A stretch of DNA of 64,000 bases from assembly GCF_023278565.1 (NCBI RefSeq), contig NC_064681.1, positions 1,674,001-1,738,000 on the forward strand. Direction: 5' to 3'. A program made the translations under genes and the position numbers. Positions 26,601 to 37,032 of this stretch are shown here, piece after piece. Position 1 is the stretch's first letter. Each line of letters starts with the position of its first letter. The stretch comes from Colletotrichum lupini. Lineage: Eukaryota > Ascomycota > Sordariomycetes > Glomerellales > Glomerellaceae. The notes below the pieces were generated by a model. The model was not told where the DNA came from, made no database searches, and saw only the letters and a list, made by a program, of their open reading frames with translations.

Positions 26601-27289
26601 AAGCGGACGCCCTGTCTTTCCCTACATAATTCTACGGCCCAGAGAGAGAGTGTGTGTCACACTTCTCTTGACGACCAATTCTTCGTATAGAAGACGATAA
26701 CCGAAGCCCGCCAATTGCTCTCTTGGAGACTTGTGCAGATCAACTCTCCCGGCAGCTTGTCTCACACTAGCTCCCCTTTGAGTGGACGGGGAAATCTCGA
26801 TACTACGTCAGAACAGAACCCGCAACCCCTCCTCGACTTTTCTGGGGGTCGAACTAGGTAGTTTACCACAAAGACGAACTTCGCGCGCCCGCCCCGGGAA
26901 TCTCGACGCCGACAAAAAAAGACCTCCTCCCATCGCGAGGCTTTGCCAGCGAAGCGGCAATCGGTACCCTGAAAAGGATTGACTCACGCAAGCAAACGTC
27001 GGACGAAACGTGCGACGAACGCGAGGAGGACAAGCGAAGGAGAAGAAAGAATCAAGATCAGGAACTGAGGAAATACATGGCAATGTCGTAGGAGTGGCCT
27101 GATTGCGCCAAAGAAGTCGAAGTACAAACACAGATTGAGGGATTCGCGAAGGAAAAGGAATTGGGCGGGTTTCTGAAGTAGCCCACACCTCGTTTCTTAC
27201 GCAAACACCAGTTTCGACGCTCGTCCACCCCTCGTCGGTGAGAGGCATCACCCAGAAAGAGAGGCAGACCTGATAAAAAGGAGGGAAAC
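23643..27289. other. Gene-free 3.6 kb between HOG1 and AVL9
   Basis: No gene recognised. It contains the HOG1 3' region and a small repeat/hairpin cluster at 24289-24336. From about 26.0 kb there is a CT-rich leader of AVL9, with a 197-codon Ser/Arg/Leu-rich frame at 26107-26700 that has no family resemblance and is probably leader sequence. Confidence 0.55.
24289..24336. repeat. Tandem TGGCTTACTGTG units ending in a small hairpin
   Basis: About two and a half copies of a 12-nt unit TGGCTTACTGTG run into TGTGGC-CTAA-GCCACA, a 6-bp perfect stem with a 4-nt loop. The outer flanks CGTAT and ATACG are also complementary. It sits in noncoding DNA about 650 bp beyond the HOG1 stop. Confidence 0.6.
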
Positions 27290-29954
27290 ATGGATACTCC
27301 CGAGGTTGCGACGCCGACGTCTGGCGCCGCTACGCCCTTGACGGTGCCGTCAACGCCGGCTAAGCCAGATTTCATTCCGCTGGTCACGGTTGTCGACTTC
27401 CACCATGCCCGCGGACCCGAAGTTGAGATGTGGTTTGGCGCGGCGGAGGGTACAGATCCAGCAGTCGAGTATGACTGGGGCTTGCTGCCCTTCATGGCGT
27501 TGAGCGACGGTGCGCACTTGTGAGTATTGACCCGTGTTCACTCTGACGCAGATGGTGACTGGGAGCTCTGCCTCGGAGCCCGGCTGCTATCTTCGTCTCA
27601 AAGCTGGAACAGAAGCTGACGACTCGGACCAGATCAAGCGAGGATTTCTCCTACTTTACGCTCCTCCGTCCGGCCACCGCCACGGGGCCTGCGACGTCCC
27701 TGTTCGGCATATCATGTACACGGCAGCTCGATGCCTCGCAGCTCCTTAACCGGCCCGCCGACGTCACGCGCTCGACGGTCCAGAAAGCCGTCGTCGTCAT
27801 CGCCGACACGCCGCAGCACTTTGGCATGATGCGCGAGCGTCTCAGCGTCGTCACGCAGGCCTGGTTCGCGCAGCGCGAGTTCACCGACACGGAGATTCTC
27901 CGCCGCTTCCAGGAAAGTCTGGCCGAGGAGAAGGAGCGCGGGTTCTTGACGGAGGAGGAGAGCCGCGACCAGTACCTCGGCATGAGCTTGCGTGAGCTGG
28001 TGCATGAGTTCAAGTCACAGACGCTGATGCTGTTCAAATGCTGTTTGCTGCAGCCGAAGGTGCGTTTTCTCCCGATCAAGTGGTAGACCTGCAAAAGGGT
28101 AGGCTGAAGGAAGCTGACCGATGAGTATAGATGCTTTTTTTCGGGTCACGATGTGAAAGGTTATGCATGATGCAGTTTTCTCTTATTTCTCTGATACCCG
28201 GACTTATCCGTAATCTCGTTGACTGCGCCGACCCGGAGCTGAACAACTACGAGAAGAGGTTGGCGCGGCCCACGAGCTTGCGAACCAGCGATCGCAACTC
28301 TTTACTCACTTACATGGGCTTGCCCCTGCAGATTTTCGGCAAGGTAGGTTTGTTGTTGCCATGTCAATAGTTCTGACACTGACGACATCAACAGGGTAGT
28401 CTGTTTGGCCCATACACCCCTCTACAGCAACTTGATATACTCGCCGACTTTGGCACCAAGTCATACATTGTGGGCAGCACGAATTCACTCCTCTTACAGC
28501 AGAGGGACCGTTATAGCGATATTTTAATCAATCTCGACGAGCACACCGTCAATGTCACATCCTCCTCGCTCAAGAACGCCCTGGCTCTGTCAGCCGCAGA
28601 CCGCCGTTGGATAGACTACATTACCCAAGTAGTTAATGACACCTGGGACGAAGCCAACCCCCAGCGTCCAAACACCATGGGCTACGTGGGCAGCGAGGAG
28701 TTCATCCGCCTCCAGTTTGAAGAGTACATATTATCTCTCGTCTCTTCGGTGAAATACCGCAACCACCTCCATGCGCACCCGAATAACCCGAGGGCGCTCC
28801 TCCCGCATATTGAAGGCGACCCTTCCCTCGACTACGGAAACGAATTCATCGAATATTGGTCCCGCACCGAAAACCATCGCATCTGGAACGGCAACACGGA
28901 TTCCCACCTCTTTGACGTCGTCGAGCCGCGGCACCCTTGCGCCGGCGGTCTTACGATTGATGACGTGCAGCGCCGCATCGCGCAGCAGGTCCAGGACATG
29001 CATCTGGACGAGCGTCTCGCCGTCGGTAAGGAGGTTCTCGGACGCAACTTTGCCGTGGGCAAGGAGAAGGCGTCCAACATGTTCAACAAATTCTACTCCG
29101 ACCTGGAAGCGCTCCGCGAGGCGCAGAGGAAACGGGCCGAGGAGCAGCGCCTGGCTCAGGAGGCTGCTGCCGCGGAGGCGGAAAAGGCTGGCGCTCCCGC
29201 CGCCTCTGCTGCATCGACGGAGAGCTCAGCAGCCGCCAAGGCAGCGGGCAATTCTGGCAACAAGGCTAGCTCGTACGTGAGTTCGTGGGTCACATGGGCG
29301 GGTGAGAAGCGCAAGGCCGGGTGGGGTGGAGGCAGCGGCAGCGGCAGCGGGAACAGCACCGTGACGTCGCCGACTACGAGTACCAGCGGAGGGTACGGTT
29401 GGGGCCGCGGATGGGGCAAGTCCAAGACGGACGCCAGTAAGGCTGGGAACGGCGGTGACAGGGACTCTGCTTCGATTTCGGGGTCGCGGGTGTCGACTTC
29501 GTCGGCGGGCACGGAGATCAATGATAAGAGGCCGCATGGCGAAAAGCACGATTTCCAGCCGCTGACGCAGGGGTCGTATACGGAGTCGATTCTCTCAACG
29601 GGGTCGATTGAATCGGAGACGCCGGCGGGTCACGTGAGGCCAGAGTCGAAGGATGGAGTTGCGCCGCCCACGACGGTAGGAGCTTCCAAGACGACTGGTG
29701 AGGCTGATAGCAAATTGAACGGCGGGGATAGCAGTACTATTCGGACAGTGGTTTCCGAGGCCGACGTGGAGGGAAGAAAGGGAGGTTCTACGCCGGCCGC
29801 GGCCGCGAGTACTCTGCCGACTAAGGCGCAACAGCCACGGCAACAGGAGAGCGACGAGGAGGAGGAGGACGAAGTGGAGGAATCCAGGGCAACGGCAGCT
29901 GCCGCGGAGGCTGCAGCTGAAGCGGCCAAGGCTTGGGGCGATGATCGTCCATGA
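27290..29954 (+). CDS. avl9: Late secretory pathway protein AVL9 (DENN-related)
   Basis: Four exons: 27290-27519, 27633-28059, 28131-28343, 28395-29954, giving 809 aa. The first exon encodes the opening beta-strand FIPLVTVVDFHHARGPEVE. After splicing, the GAHLSSEDFSYFTLL block matches the conserved Avl9 N-terminal (longin/DENN-like) domain, followed by the helical LFFGSRCERLC and PLQIFGKGSLFGPYTPL segments. Family members act in exocytic transport from the Golgi, with links to Rab/exocyst function. From about residue 560 the protein becomes a charged coiled coil (LEALREAQRKRAEEQRLAQE). A Gly/Ser/Thr-rich and then acidic tail with ESDEEEEDEVEE follows and is probably disordered. The first intron (113 nt) has an acceptor at 27632, chosen because it alone restores SSEDFSYF in frame. 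Confidence 0.93.
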
Positions 29955-32401
29955 GGAGGAACCGCACCTATGAAGAAATAGAATGAAAGCATAAGGGGTA
30001 TCAGCAAACCGAGATGATAATGGGGAATGATGGGAGATGGGGATGTGAAGAAATATCAACTACAGCACAACACACAAATTCCTGCAGGGAAAAAAAGAAT
30101 CATCACGGTACAGAGTGTGTACAGAAGTATCAGCATAGCGAAGCATTTGTTGGAAGGGGGGGTCCGCGATGCCAGGGTCGGATCGGAAATCCGGCGCGCG
30201 CATGAAGAACGTCAACCTGGTTATCTTGGTTTTGTCACCAAACCTGTAGCTTTAATCATTATATATTTTTCACATGCAGAAGAGATTGAGAAAGCTCGTT
30301 TAACGGCCTTTGATGACTTTGAGGGGGGGGGGGGGGCTACTTGGGATTTGGCCGATGTACTACGGCTTGCGTGTGTTGGAGGGAGATGGCTGGGGGTGAG
30401 GATTGGATGGTACAGATCGGAATGGATGAGACCAATGAGAAAGAATGCGGTTCATAACGATGTGTGATTGGGTTCCGTTTCGATTCGTGACTCGGGCATA
30501 CACGAGGCTGAGGATCTCGGAAAACTTTGTCCTCTCGTTGCGTCTACTAATGAGATGTAAGTCTTGGTCCGGGAAACTTTCGTTGTCCGTTGACCACAGA
30601 TGAGTCTCCATCTGTGTGGACGAATGACAACGATGACCTACAAAAGCGTCAAGAGAATTCGTCCACACAGACGGAGACTCATCTGTGGTCAACGGCGAGT
30701 GGGGAAAGCTCTATCGATAAAAGCCGACGTCAGGCCTGCGAGGAGGCTTTTCCCCCTCTGCTCGAAGCAAGACGACCAACGTGCACTTTGCCGTCCAGCC
30801 GAGTCTCCTGCTTATATGCTGTTCCGACCTGCACTTATTTAATAAGAATGAGAAGTTCAGGAGACGAGGTGGTCGTTACATGCTCCAGCCCCTCTACGCC
30901 ATTGATACACGGAAGGGTATTAGTCTCGGAATATGTAAGGAACACTGAAAGTTGAGTAGAGGGCTTGCTGGCTCGAGGTGGAGTTGCTAACTAGGGGCAA
31001 GACTGATGTCACCGCAAGACCCAGGAAGATTATAGAGACCGGGTCTGATACGGAGAACTAACTCCAGTCTTTGCTGTCTTCGAGAAGACAAAGGTCCCTG
31101 CAGATGCCATGCGCCTAGTGAGAGACCTTGCCTTGTCACTTTTACTTGATTGTATACTGGCGGTGGCGGGAACGGCTAGAGGTGCCTCGTTCGAATGTAT
31201 ATAAGTCGATCTCTGCGTGTTTGTTAAGCTTGGTGAGGAACTCAGGGCCAGGCGACGTAGTAAGATCGTCGTCAAAAGAGGATTACCTCTTTACTTTCTT
31301 ACTCCAATGACTTTTTTTCCCCGCATCTTGAGAATCGAGAAATATCTACCGTGTGCTATCCAAACATGTTATCAAATTGTGAGAGCGGGAAAACGCAGTT
31401 TTCTTCTACACATACAGCTTCCTCCGTGGCAGCATATTCATCCCTGAATAAGCTCAGTCTGCCCAATAGCCTCTACGGAAACGGAACGTCTCTCGGCCTA
31501 GCCGAAACGTTCGCCTCGGTCATCGTTCCTGGTCGTCTCGTCAGACGGCCTGCAGATTCGTCGCGTCAACCATGACGAGCCATCATCTAACGGTCACTGG
31601 ACCGTCGCTGTTAGACCGGCTAGTCAATTGACCAAATTTCGCAGATGACTTCTGGTAAGGTCGCTCTTTGTACTAGTACATTTTCTGAACTTGTTTGAAG
31701 ATGGGGTACCTACCAGGTCAAAGTCCCATGCTCTCCTTCCTCGACATTAATCTCATAATCTCTTCTCCCTTCCTTATTTTCTAGTTTTCGCTGACCGTGA
31801 GGTGACAGATATCGCCCTTTACCGAGGCCGAAGAGAAGGTGCAATGAGTGGAACGTTTCGTAACATCGACTTCCACTTTTACAGATGGTGTGGCAAAGAC
31901 GTAAGCTGGAGATGAACATATCCTTGCTTAATCAAAGTGCTGAGGAGTATTGTCCGTGTCTACAGATCAGGAAGGGGTAGCGATTGAGGTTTGAACCCTG
32001 GGTATGTTTTAATATTCGATCTAAAAAGATTTCGTCTTGCTGGCAAAGATTTACTCCAGTCTAAGTAGGAACGATGCTTCAAAGAGATCCATCCCCCCTT
32101 GTATGGGCTTTGAATTTCTCAAATCAGAGACAGAACGAGTATATCGCAGATGCCTTGTGAAGCCTTCAAGTTTCTCAACCTATGGCTGTGATGGAATACT
32201 GATCGCAGTATTTGAGACTGGGTACGCAGAGCAGGGCACCTTCTCTCGGTGACGCCAAATGTGTCGTTTGTATCTTTCAATCGTTACTGGGTATTGAAAA
32301 CTCCTAAAACACAACCCACAAAGGTATCGTCATTCAAAGAAACAAACAAGAGAAAACGTCCACCGCATCGCCGAATCAACCCAAGTGCCTATCCATCTTC
32401 T
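29955..32401. other. Intergenic region between convergent AVL9 and SH3-protein genes
   Basis: 2.4 kb between two 3' ends. No gene recognised. It contains a run of about 14 G near 30325, the strong inverted repeat at 30587-30695, and a weaker imperfect palindrome near 31484-31512 (GAACGT...TCGGC cta GCCGA..ACGTTC). Confidence 0.6.
30587..30695. repeat. 109-nt inverted repeat: 39-nt arms, 31-nt spacer
   Basis: The left arm (30587-30625) and right arm (30657-30695) are reverse complements over 39 nt with a single mismatch (A30610 against C30672). The spacer is 30626-30656. The arms begin CCGTTGACCACAGATG and end near GTGTGGACGAAT. As RNA, either strand would fold into a long hairpin. No target-site duplication or transposase is evident. 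It could be a small MITE-like relic, a hairpin (milRNA-like) precursor, or a shared 3' structure of the two convergent genes. Confidence 0.85.
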
Positions 32402-35281
32402 TCACACAACCGATGGCCGCGGCCCAGACGAGACCATGACGTGCCCAACGCTCGACTGCCTCGACGCCTTCCTGCCGGAAGAGAACCTCTCAAAGAAGCC
32501 CGCCGTCCCAGACCTTCTCCGCTCCCCGCTCGAGATGCTCGACCTGTCCGAGACCTCGCGGATCGAGGCGGCGTCGATAAAGGTCTGCGGGAAGATGCCC
32601 CAGACGCCCTTTGCGTTGGTGCCGGACCAGCACCAGTGGTCTTGCCAGGCCCCTAGATGCCTCGTGTAAGCAGACTGAAGATACACGCCATGGAATCGTC
32701 TAACCAGGAAAATGGAGAGACAGAAAGGGGAAGAGAAGAAGAAGAAAATAAAAAAGACTCACAGCTGATGTTGGTGATCCTCTCCCCCTGATCAAACTTC
32801 AACCAGTCCCCACCATCCTTCGGCCTAGGCGCAAACTTCCACCGCGCCACAGCCGAGATGTTACTCGCCGTGTCCGCGCGGATCTCCGCCTTGGGCGGCG
32901 CCTCCAACTTGAGCACATCCAGCGGCGCGGACCCGAAATTCCCCTCGTGCCACCCCATCACCCACTCCCCGTTATATTTGGCAGGGAACTCCACCCCGCT
33001 CAACCTCGCGCCGTTAGCGAGCTCGAACCCGGGCGTGTTATCGTACAGCAGCCGCATCCCGTACATCCTCTTCACCGTCTGCGTCGCCGTCGCCGTCGGC
33101 AGCTGCGCGAGCTCGAGCTGGCGGCCCTCGATGCGCGAGGGCCGGGGCGGGGCGCGGAAGTGCAGGTCGTAGTTGTTGCGCAGGTGGAGCGGCACCTCCC
33201 CCCCGCCCGTGGTTTCCGAGGTTTCGACGACGGTGATGCCGGGTACTTGGGGCAAGGGCCGCGGGTGCCGGGCGAGGTGCTCGAAGAGCTTCTTCTGGCT
33301 GAAGAAGACTGTGGCGTCGCATTCTTCGAGGGTGCGTTGGGCGTGGACGCAGAAGACGCAGCCGTAGAGGAACTCGTCTGCGCGTTTGGTGGCGACGTGG
33401 GATTTTTGGAGGAAGCGGGGGCGGTAGGAGATTTTGTTGGAGGTGTGGTTTGCTTCCTCTGGAGGTTGTCACCGTGTTAGTTCACCCAACCCCTAGAATC
33501 AAGTCGGATATCAGGGGAAAGAGTTGGGTACGTACCGGCGTTGTTGACGTCGTTCTCGACCTGTTTGAAGTCGAGCTCGTAGGAGCAGCTCGAGCACTTG
33601 GCGACCTCGTGTGCGCCAGAGAATCCCTTGGAATGAAAGTCAGTCGAGGTGTGCTACAAATAGAAAAGGGGCGGGACGCTGCCTACTCACCGGTTTCTTA
33701 ACCTTCTTCACACCAAGACCTCCGCGCGTGACCTCCTTCGCGCCCTCGCAAAACCCTTTATACAAATAAAACGAGCTGCTCAACCCGATATTACAATCCT
33801 TTGGCCGGGACGAGACCTGAAGCGCCGCCTCCCGTCCCTGCGAAGAAGACGACTCCGACTCCACAGGGATCAGCCCCTCGCCGTCGCTCATGACCAGCGG
33901 GACCTTCTCGATGCCCTCGTGGACGCCGGGCGGGAAGTTGGGCGGGATGATGGGCGGCCTCGACGTCGGGCTGAGCCGGCCCCCGTCGTGAGCCGAGGAC
34001 GTGGAGGCGCGGTGCTCCGTCATGGAGGGGCTGATGGCGCCCGAGTTCCTCCTGCCGCCGCCGTCGAATACGGAGTCGTGGAGGGATTCCTGGGAGCGTT
34101 GCCGTGAGGCGTGCGAGTACATGGAGCTGGTCTGCGAGTGCCGGTGGGGCCGCGGGGAGTGCCCTCCATTCACGTTCCGCGGCGTCTGCGTCTGGTCTTC
34201 CGTGACGATACCTAGTGTCGTCGACGAAGCTCGTCCTCGCGAGACGAGGGGGTGACTTCTATCCGTCATCGATACCGGTGATCGCGTGAGGTCCTGCGGG
34301 CTCATTTGGTGGTACCGATCTTCTTCCGAGAGGACGCGGTCGGTGGGGATCTCAAGCCGATGATCTGAGCCGTGCGAGAATCTGCTCATGTTCTTCGGGC
34401 TGCCCGGCTCAGAGATGGGCGAGCTCATGGAGACGGGCGGACGACGCTCAACGTTCATCTCACCCATTGGTCCTTCCAATCCCGTCTCGATCATGGGGCT
34501 TGCTCCTATACTCCACGGGTTTGTCGGCGGAGGAGGCGGCGGTTGTAGCTCGATTACCTCCTCCCTGACTCTTGGCTCTGGCTCAGGTGTTGCGTGTTGC
34601 TCTTCATGTGGCTGGAAATGATGTCCCTCATTGGACGTAGGCAGACTTCCGTGGCCTTGGTCTTGGGTCTCTATCGTCGAGGGGGTCTTTGGTCAGCTGC
34701 GTGGTTTTTCTTTCTCATATTTGAATTCAGGGGGAGCAATGGCTATAGTTACCGTGTGTAGCCGGTGGCGATGTCGCGATAATTGGAATAGGAGGCTGCT
34801 CCCGCGGCGCCGGCTCCAGCCTCATCCTCTTCAAGATCTCTCCAGTCCGGAGGCCGGCCCTCTTGCAGAGCTCCCGCAGCTCGACATACTTCTCCTTTTC
34901 ATACGTGTCTGCATCGATTACGTCTTCAAAGTCCCATATCATGTCGGTCATCTGTGACCTGTAGTCGGCGATCTCGTCTACATGGATAACATAAGGTTAG
35001 TTAACACCGTCACCATATGTGCGTGAGAAGAAGAAGAAGATTAAGAAAACGGAGATCACCATACTATCATCTTTGAGCGCATCTATAAAGTTGACGCCAG
35101 ACTCCTCCAAGTGGCGCAAGCACAGCGGCTCAATAATCTTGAGGATGCGCTCGGCGCTCTTGACCAGCTTCTGGCTCTCGGAGAGCATGTCCCGGTCGTC
35201 GCCCGCGTTCCCGAGCGCAACGGTCCCCTTCTCCACGACCTCCTCAAAGGGCCCTGTCACCAAGTCCTTCACGACGTCCAT
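32402..35281 (-). CDS. SH3-domain protein with paired CxxC (zinc-type) motifs
   Basis: Six exons on the complement: 35281-35065, 34977-34753, 34670-33691, 33626-33536, 33458-32763, 32652-32402, giving 819 aa. The N-terminal 140 residues are helical (LVTGPFEEVVEKG, LVKSAERILKIIEP, ELRELCKRAGLRTGE). A long Ser/Pro-rich disordered stretch follows. Around 485-565 comes KCSSCSYEL...YGCVFCVHAQR...FEHLARH, a CxxC-CxxC-HxxxH pattern suggesting zinc binding. The C-terminal SH3 domain (about 700-762) has ARWKFAP, KFDQGERITNISW, DHWCWSGTN and GVWGIFPQTF. The last acceptor at 32653 was chosen because it alone rebuilds the SH3 core in frame. The gene looks like a conserved filamentous-fungal protein of unknown role, and an adaptor function is inference. 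The ATG at 35281 has A at -3. Confidence 0.85.
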
Positions 35282-37032
35282 GGTCGGCAAAAGGGGGGGC
35301 CCGTAAGTCCTTTGAGAGCCGGTGGCCGTCTGGTCTCGGTCTCCCGGCGGCGGGGTTTTAGGTGGAGCCGTCGGTCTGGTTGGTTAAAGGTACACGATGG
35401 GCTAAGCCAGCGCGAGAAGTTGGCAGAGGGTCATCCGAATAGTAAGCTTGGATCTGAATTTGCGCAATCGCCAAGTGTTTTTGAGGGTTCATAATCACAA
35501 AAACTTTGGAGAAAAGATCTTGGCAGGAAATGTGAGAAAAAGAGAAGGGAGAAGAGAGAGGAAATGCGAAGAGGAGGGCAGGTTAGGATAGGACAAGGCT
35601 GTAGGAAAACTACTAAGCTGAGCTGAGCAGATCAATTAGTCGGCTTCGCTCAGAGTCACCACTACCAAAGCAGGGCCAGCTCCAGGCCGCAGGATAGATG
35701 AGCAAGGTATGGCACACAAGGACGGGACGGGATTGGAGATGGGCGGCTGGCGGGCAAGGTAGGCAGATGCAGGGCGCACCGCATGTCAGACTGGCCGCTC
35801 GCTCTCCCGAGACACGAAGCGTACCTCTGGGCCGTCCGTCTATCTGTCACTCGAGAGATAGAGCGAGCGAGCAAGGACACAAGAGTACCGGTAGCCAACG
35901 GGCGTGGCTTGCTTCTCGGAACGCCTCCGCACTTCCAGTTCCAGTTCAGGTCTTGAAAGTTGACATGAGTGACAAGCAGGCAAGGCGGTGCGGTGGTGTT
36001 GCGCCCACCTTTGCAAGCGAATGCAGGTGAACCTCGCCCCGGTATCAGGCTAGTCCCGCGAGGAGATCGACATGGCGGGCGATGAAAAGAGTGTCAACAT
36101 GTCTGCTGCATGTTCCAACGTGGAGGAGGGGGGTGGAGGAGAAGCGCCAAAGGTGGAGGAGGAGGCGTTCTGGCGTCTTGGATCCGAGGTAGGGCTGCTG
36201 AGCTGTCGCTGCTAGCCTTCAGAACCCCCCAGGCAGACCCGTTTGGCTTCATCGGCGTGGCACATTCCTAAAGCTGGCTCCGCGATTGGTGTTTCTCAAG
36301 CGAAAGGAATGTCGCGGGCGTGACGGAGTTTGCTGGTAAAGTATTGAGGGAAGAGGGACGTTTGGTAGGGGGTTGTAAGCGATCAAGTCCACAACGTCGG
36401 TACGTACTATGACTGAATAAGCAAGAAACCTGAGGTAGGTAGCATTGGTACCTAGGTACTATGGTAGGCTCATCAGATGAAGGCTGCAGCCACGAGGTCC
36501 AGCACAGCTAGCGCAGAGGCGCAGCTCAATACAAGCCCATCGACGTAACCTCTTAGAGTAAAGAGGCTCTAACAAGCATTTGGATCATTGCACAAAACGA
36601 CGCCCAGTTGTGTAAGCCTCCCGATCTGCCTTGCCCGGTGCGCAGTTTGTTTTAAGTGGTCATCTGCCCTTTCATCATGAGGCATTACTGAGTAAGGTCA
36701 GGAAGGTAGACAGCCCTGACAACATACCTTATCTCAACTTCTCCATCGGTCACCCTTTGTGGCCACCGACGACAGCATCGCTTTTGCTCCATTTTTCTTC
36801 ACCGAAGAGACAAACATCCAGAGGGGTTGCCTAACTCGTATTTTGACCGAAACAAACGCCCGATTACAGACAGCAAGTAACCCGTAGCTTTTCGGAAGAC
36901 CCCAATTAAACATATTCGCTAGCAATACACGCCAGAACAGGCATAACTCATATTCTCGTCAATAAGGGGTTGTGTGTATATTTTGTTTCTCATCCACCAG
37001 CCCGTCCTTTGACCAACTGTTGATGACGGCCT
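35282..37032. other. Intergenic region between SH3-protein and anoctamin genes
   Basis: 1.75 kb on the 5' side of the SH3-protein gene and the 3' side of the anoctamin gene. No gene seen; only short frames. It holds AGGTA/GGTACC-rich words near 36.44-36.47 kb. The lower part (36959-37032) would be coding if the anoctamin uses its longer tail. Confidence 0.6.

Noticed and set aside
26107..26700. 197-codon frame upstream of AVL9
   Set aside because: Ser/Arg/Leu-rich translation of a CT-rich leader; no domain.
31484..31512. Imperfect palindrome in the AVL9-SH3 intergenic region
   Set aside because: Arms of 5-6 bp with mismatches are within chance for AT/GC-balanced noncoding DNA; noted only in the region entry.
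32653..32762. Apparent frame conflict in the last intron of the SH3-protein gene
   Set aside because: Using the acceptor ending at 32675 left the SH3 domain out of frame and looked like a sequence error. The acceptor ending at 32653 restores a normal SH3 core, so no error is needed.
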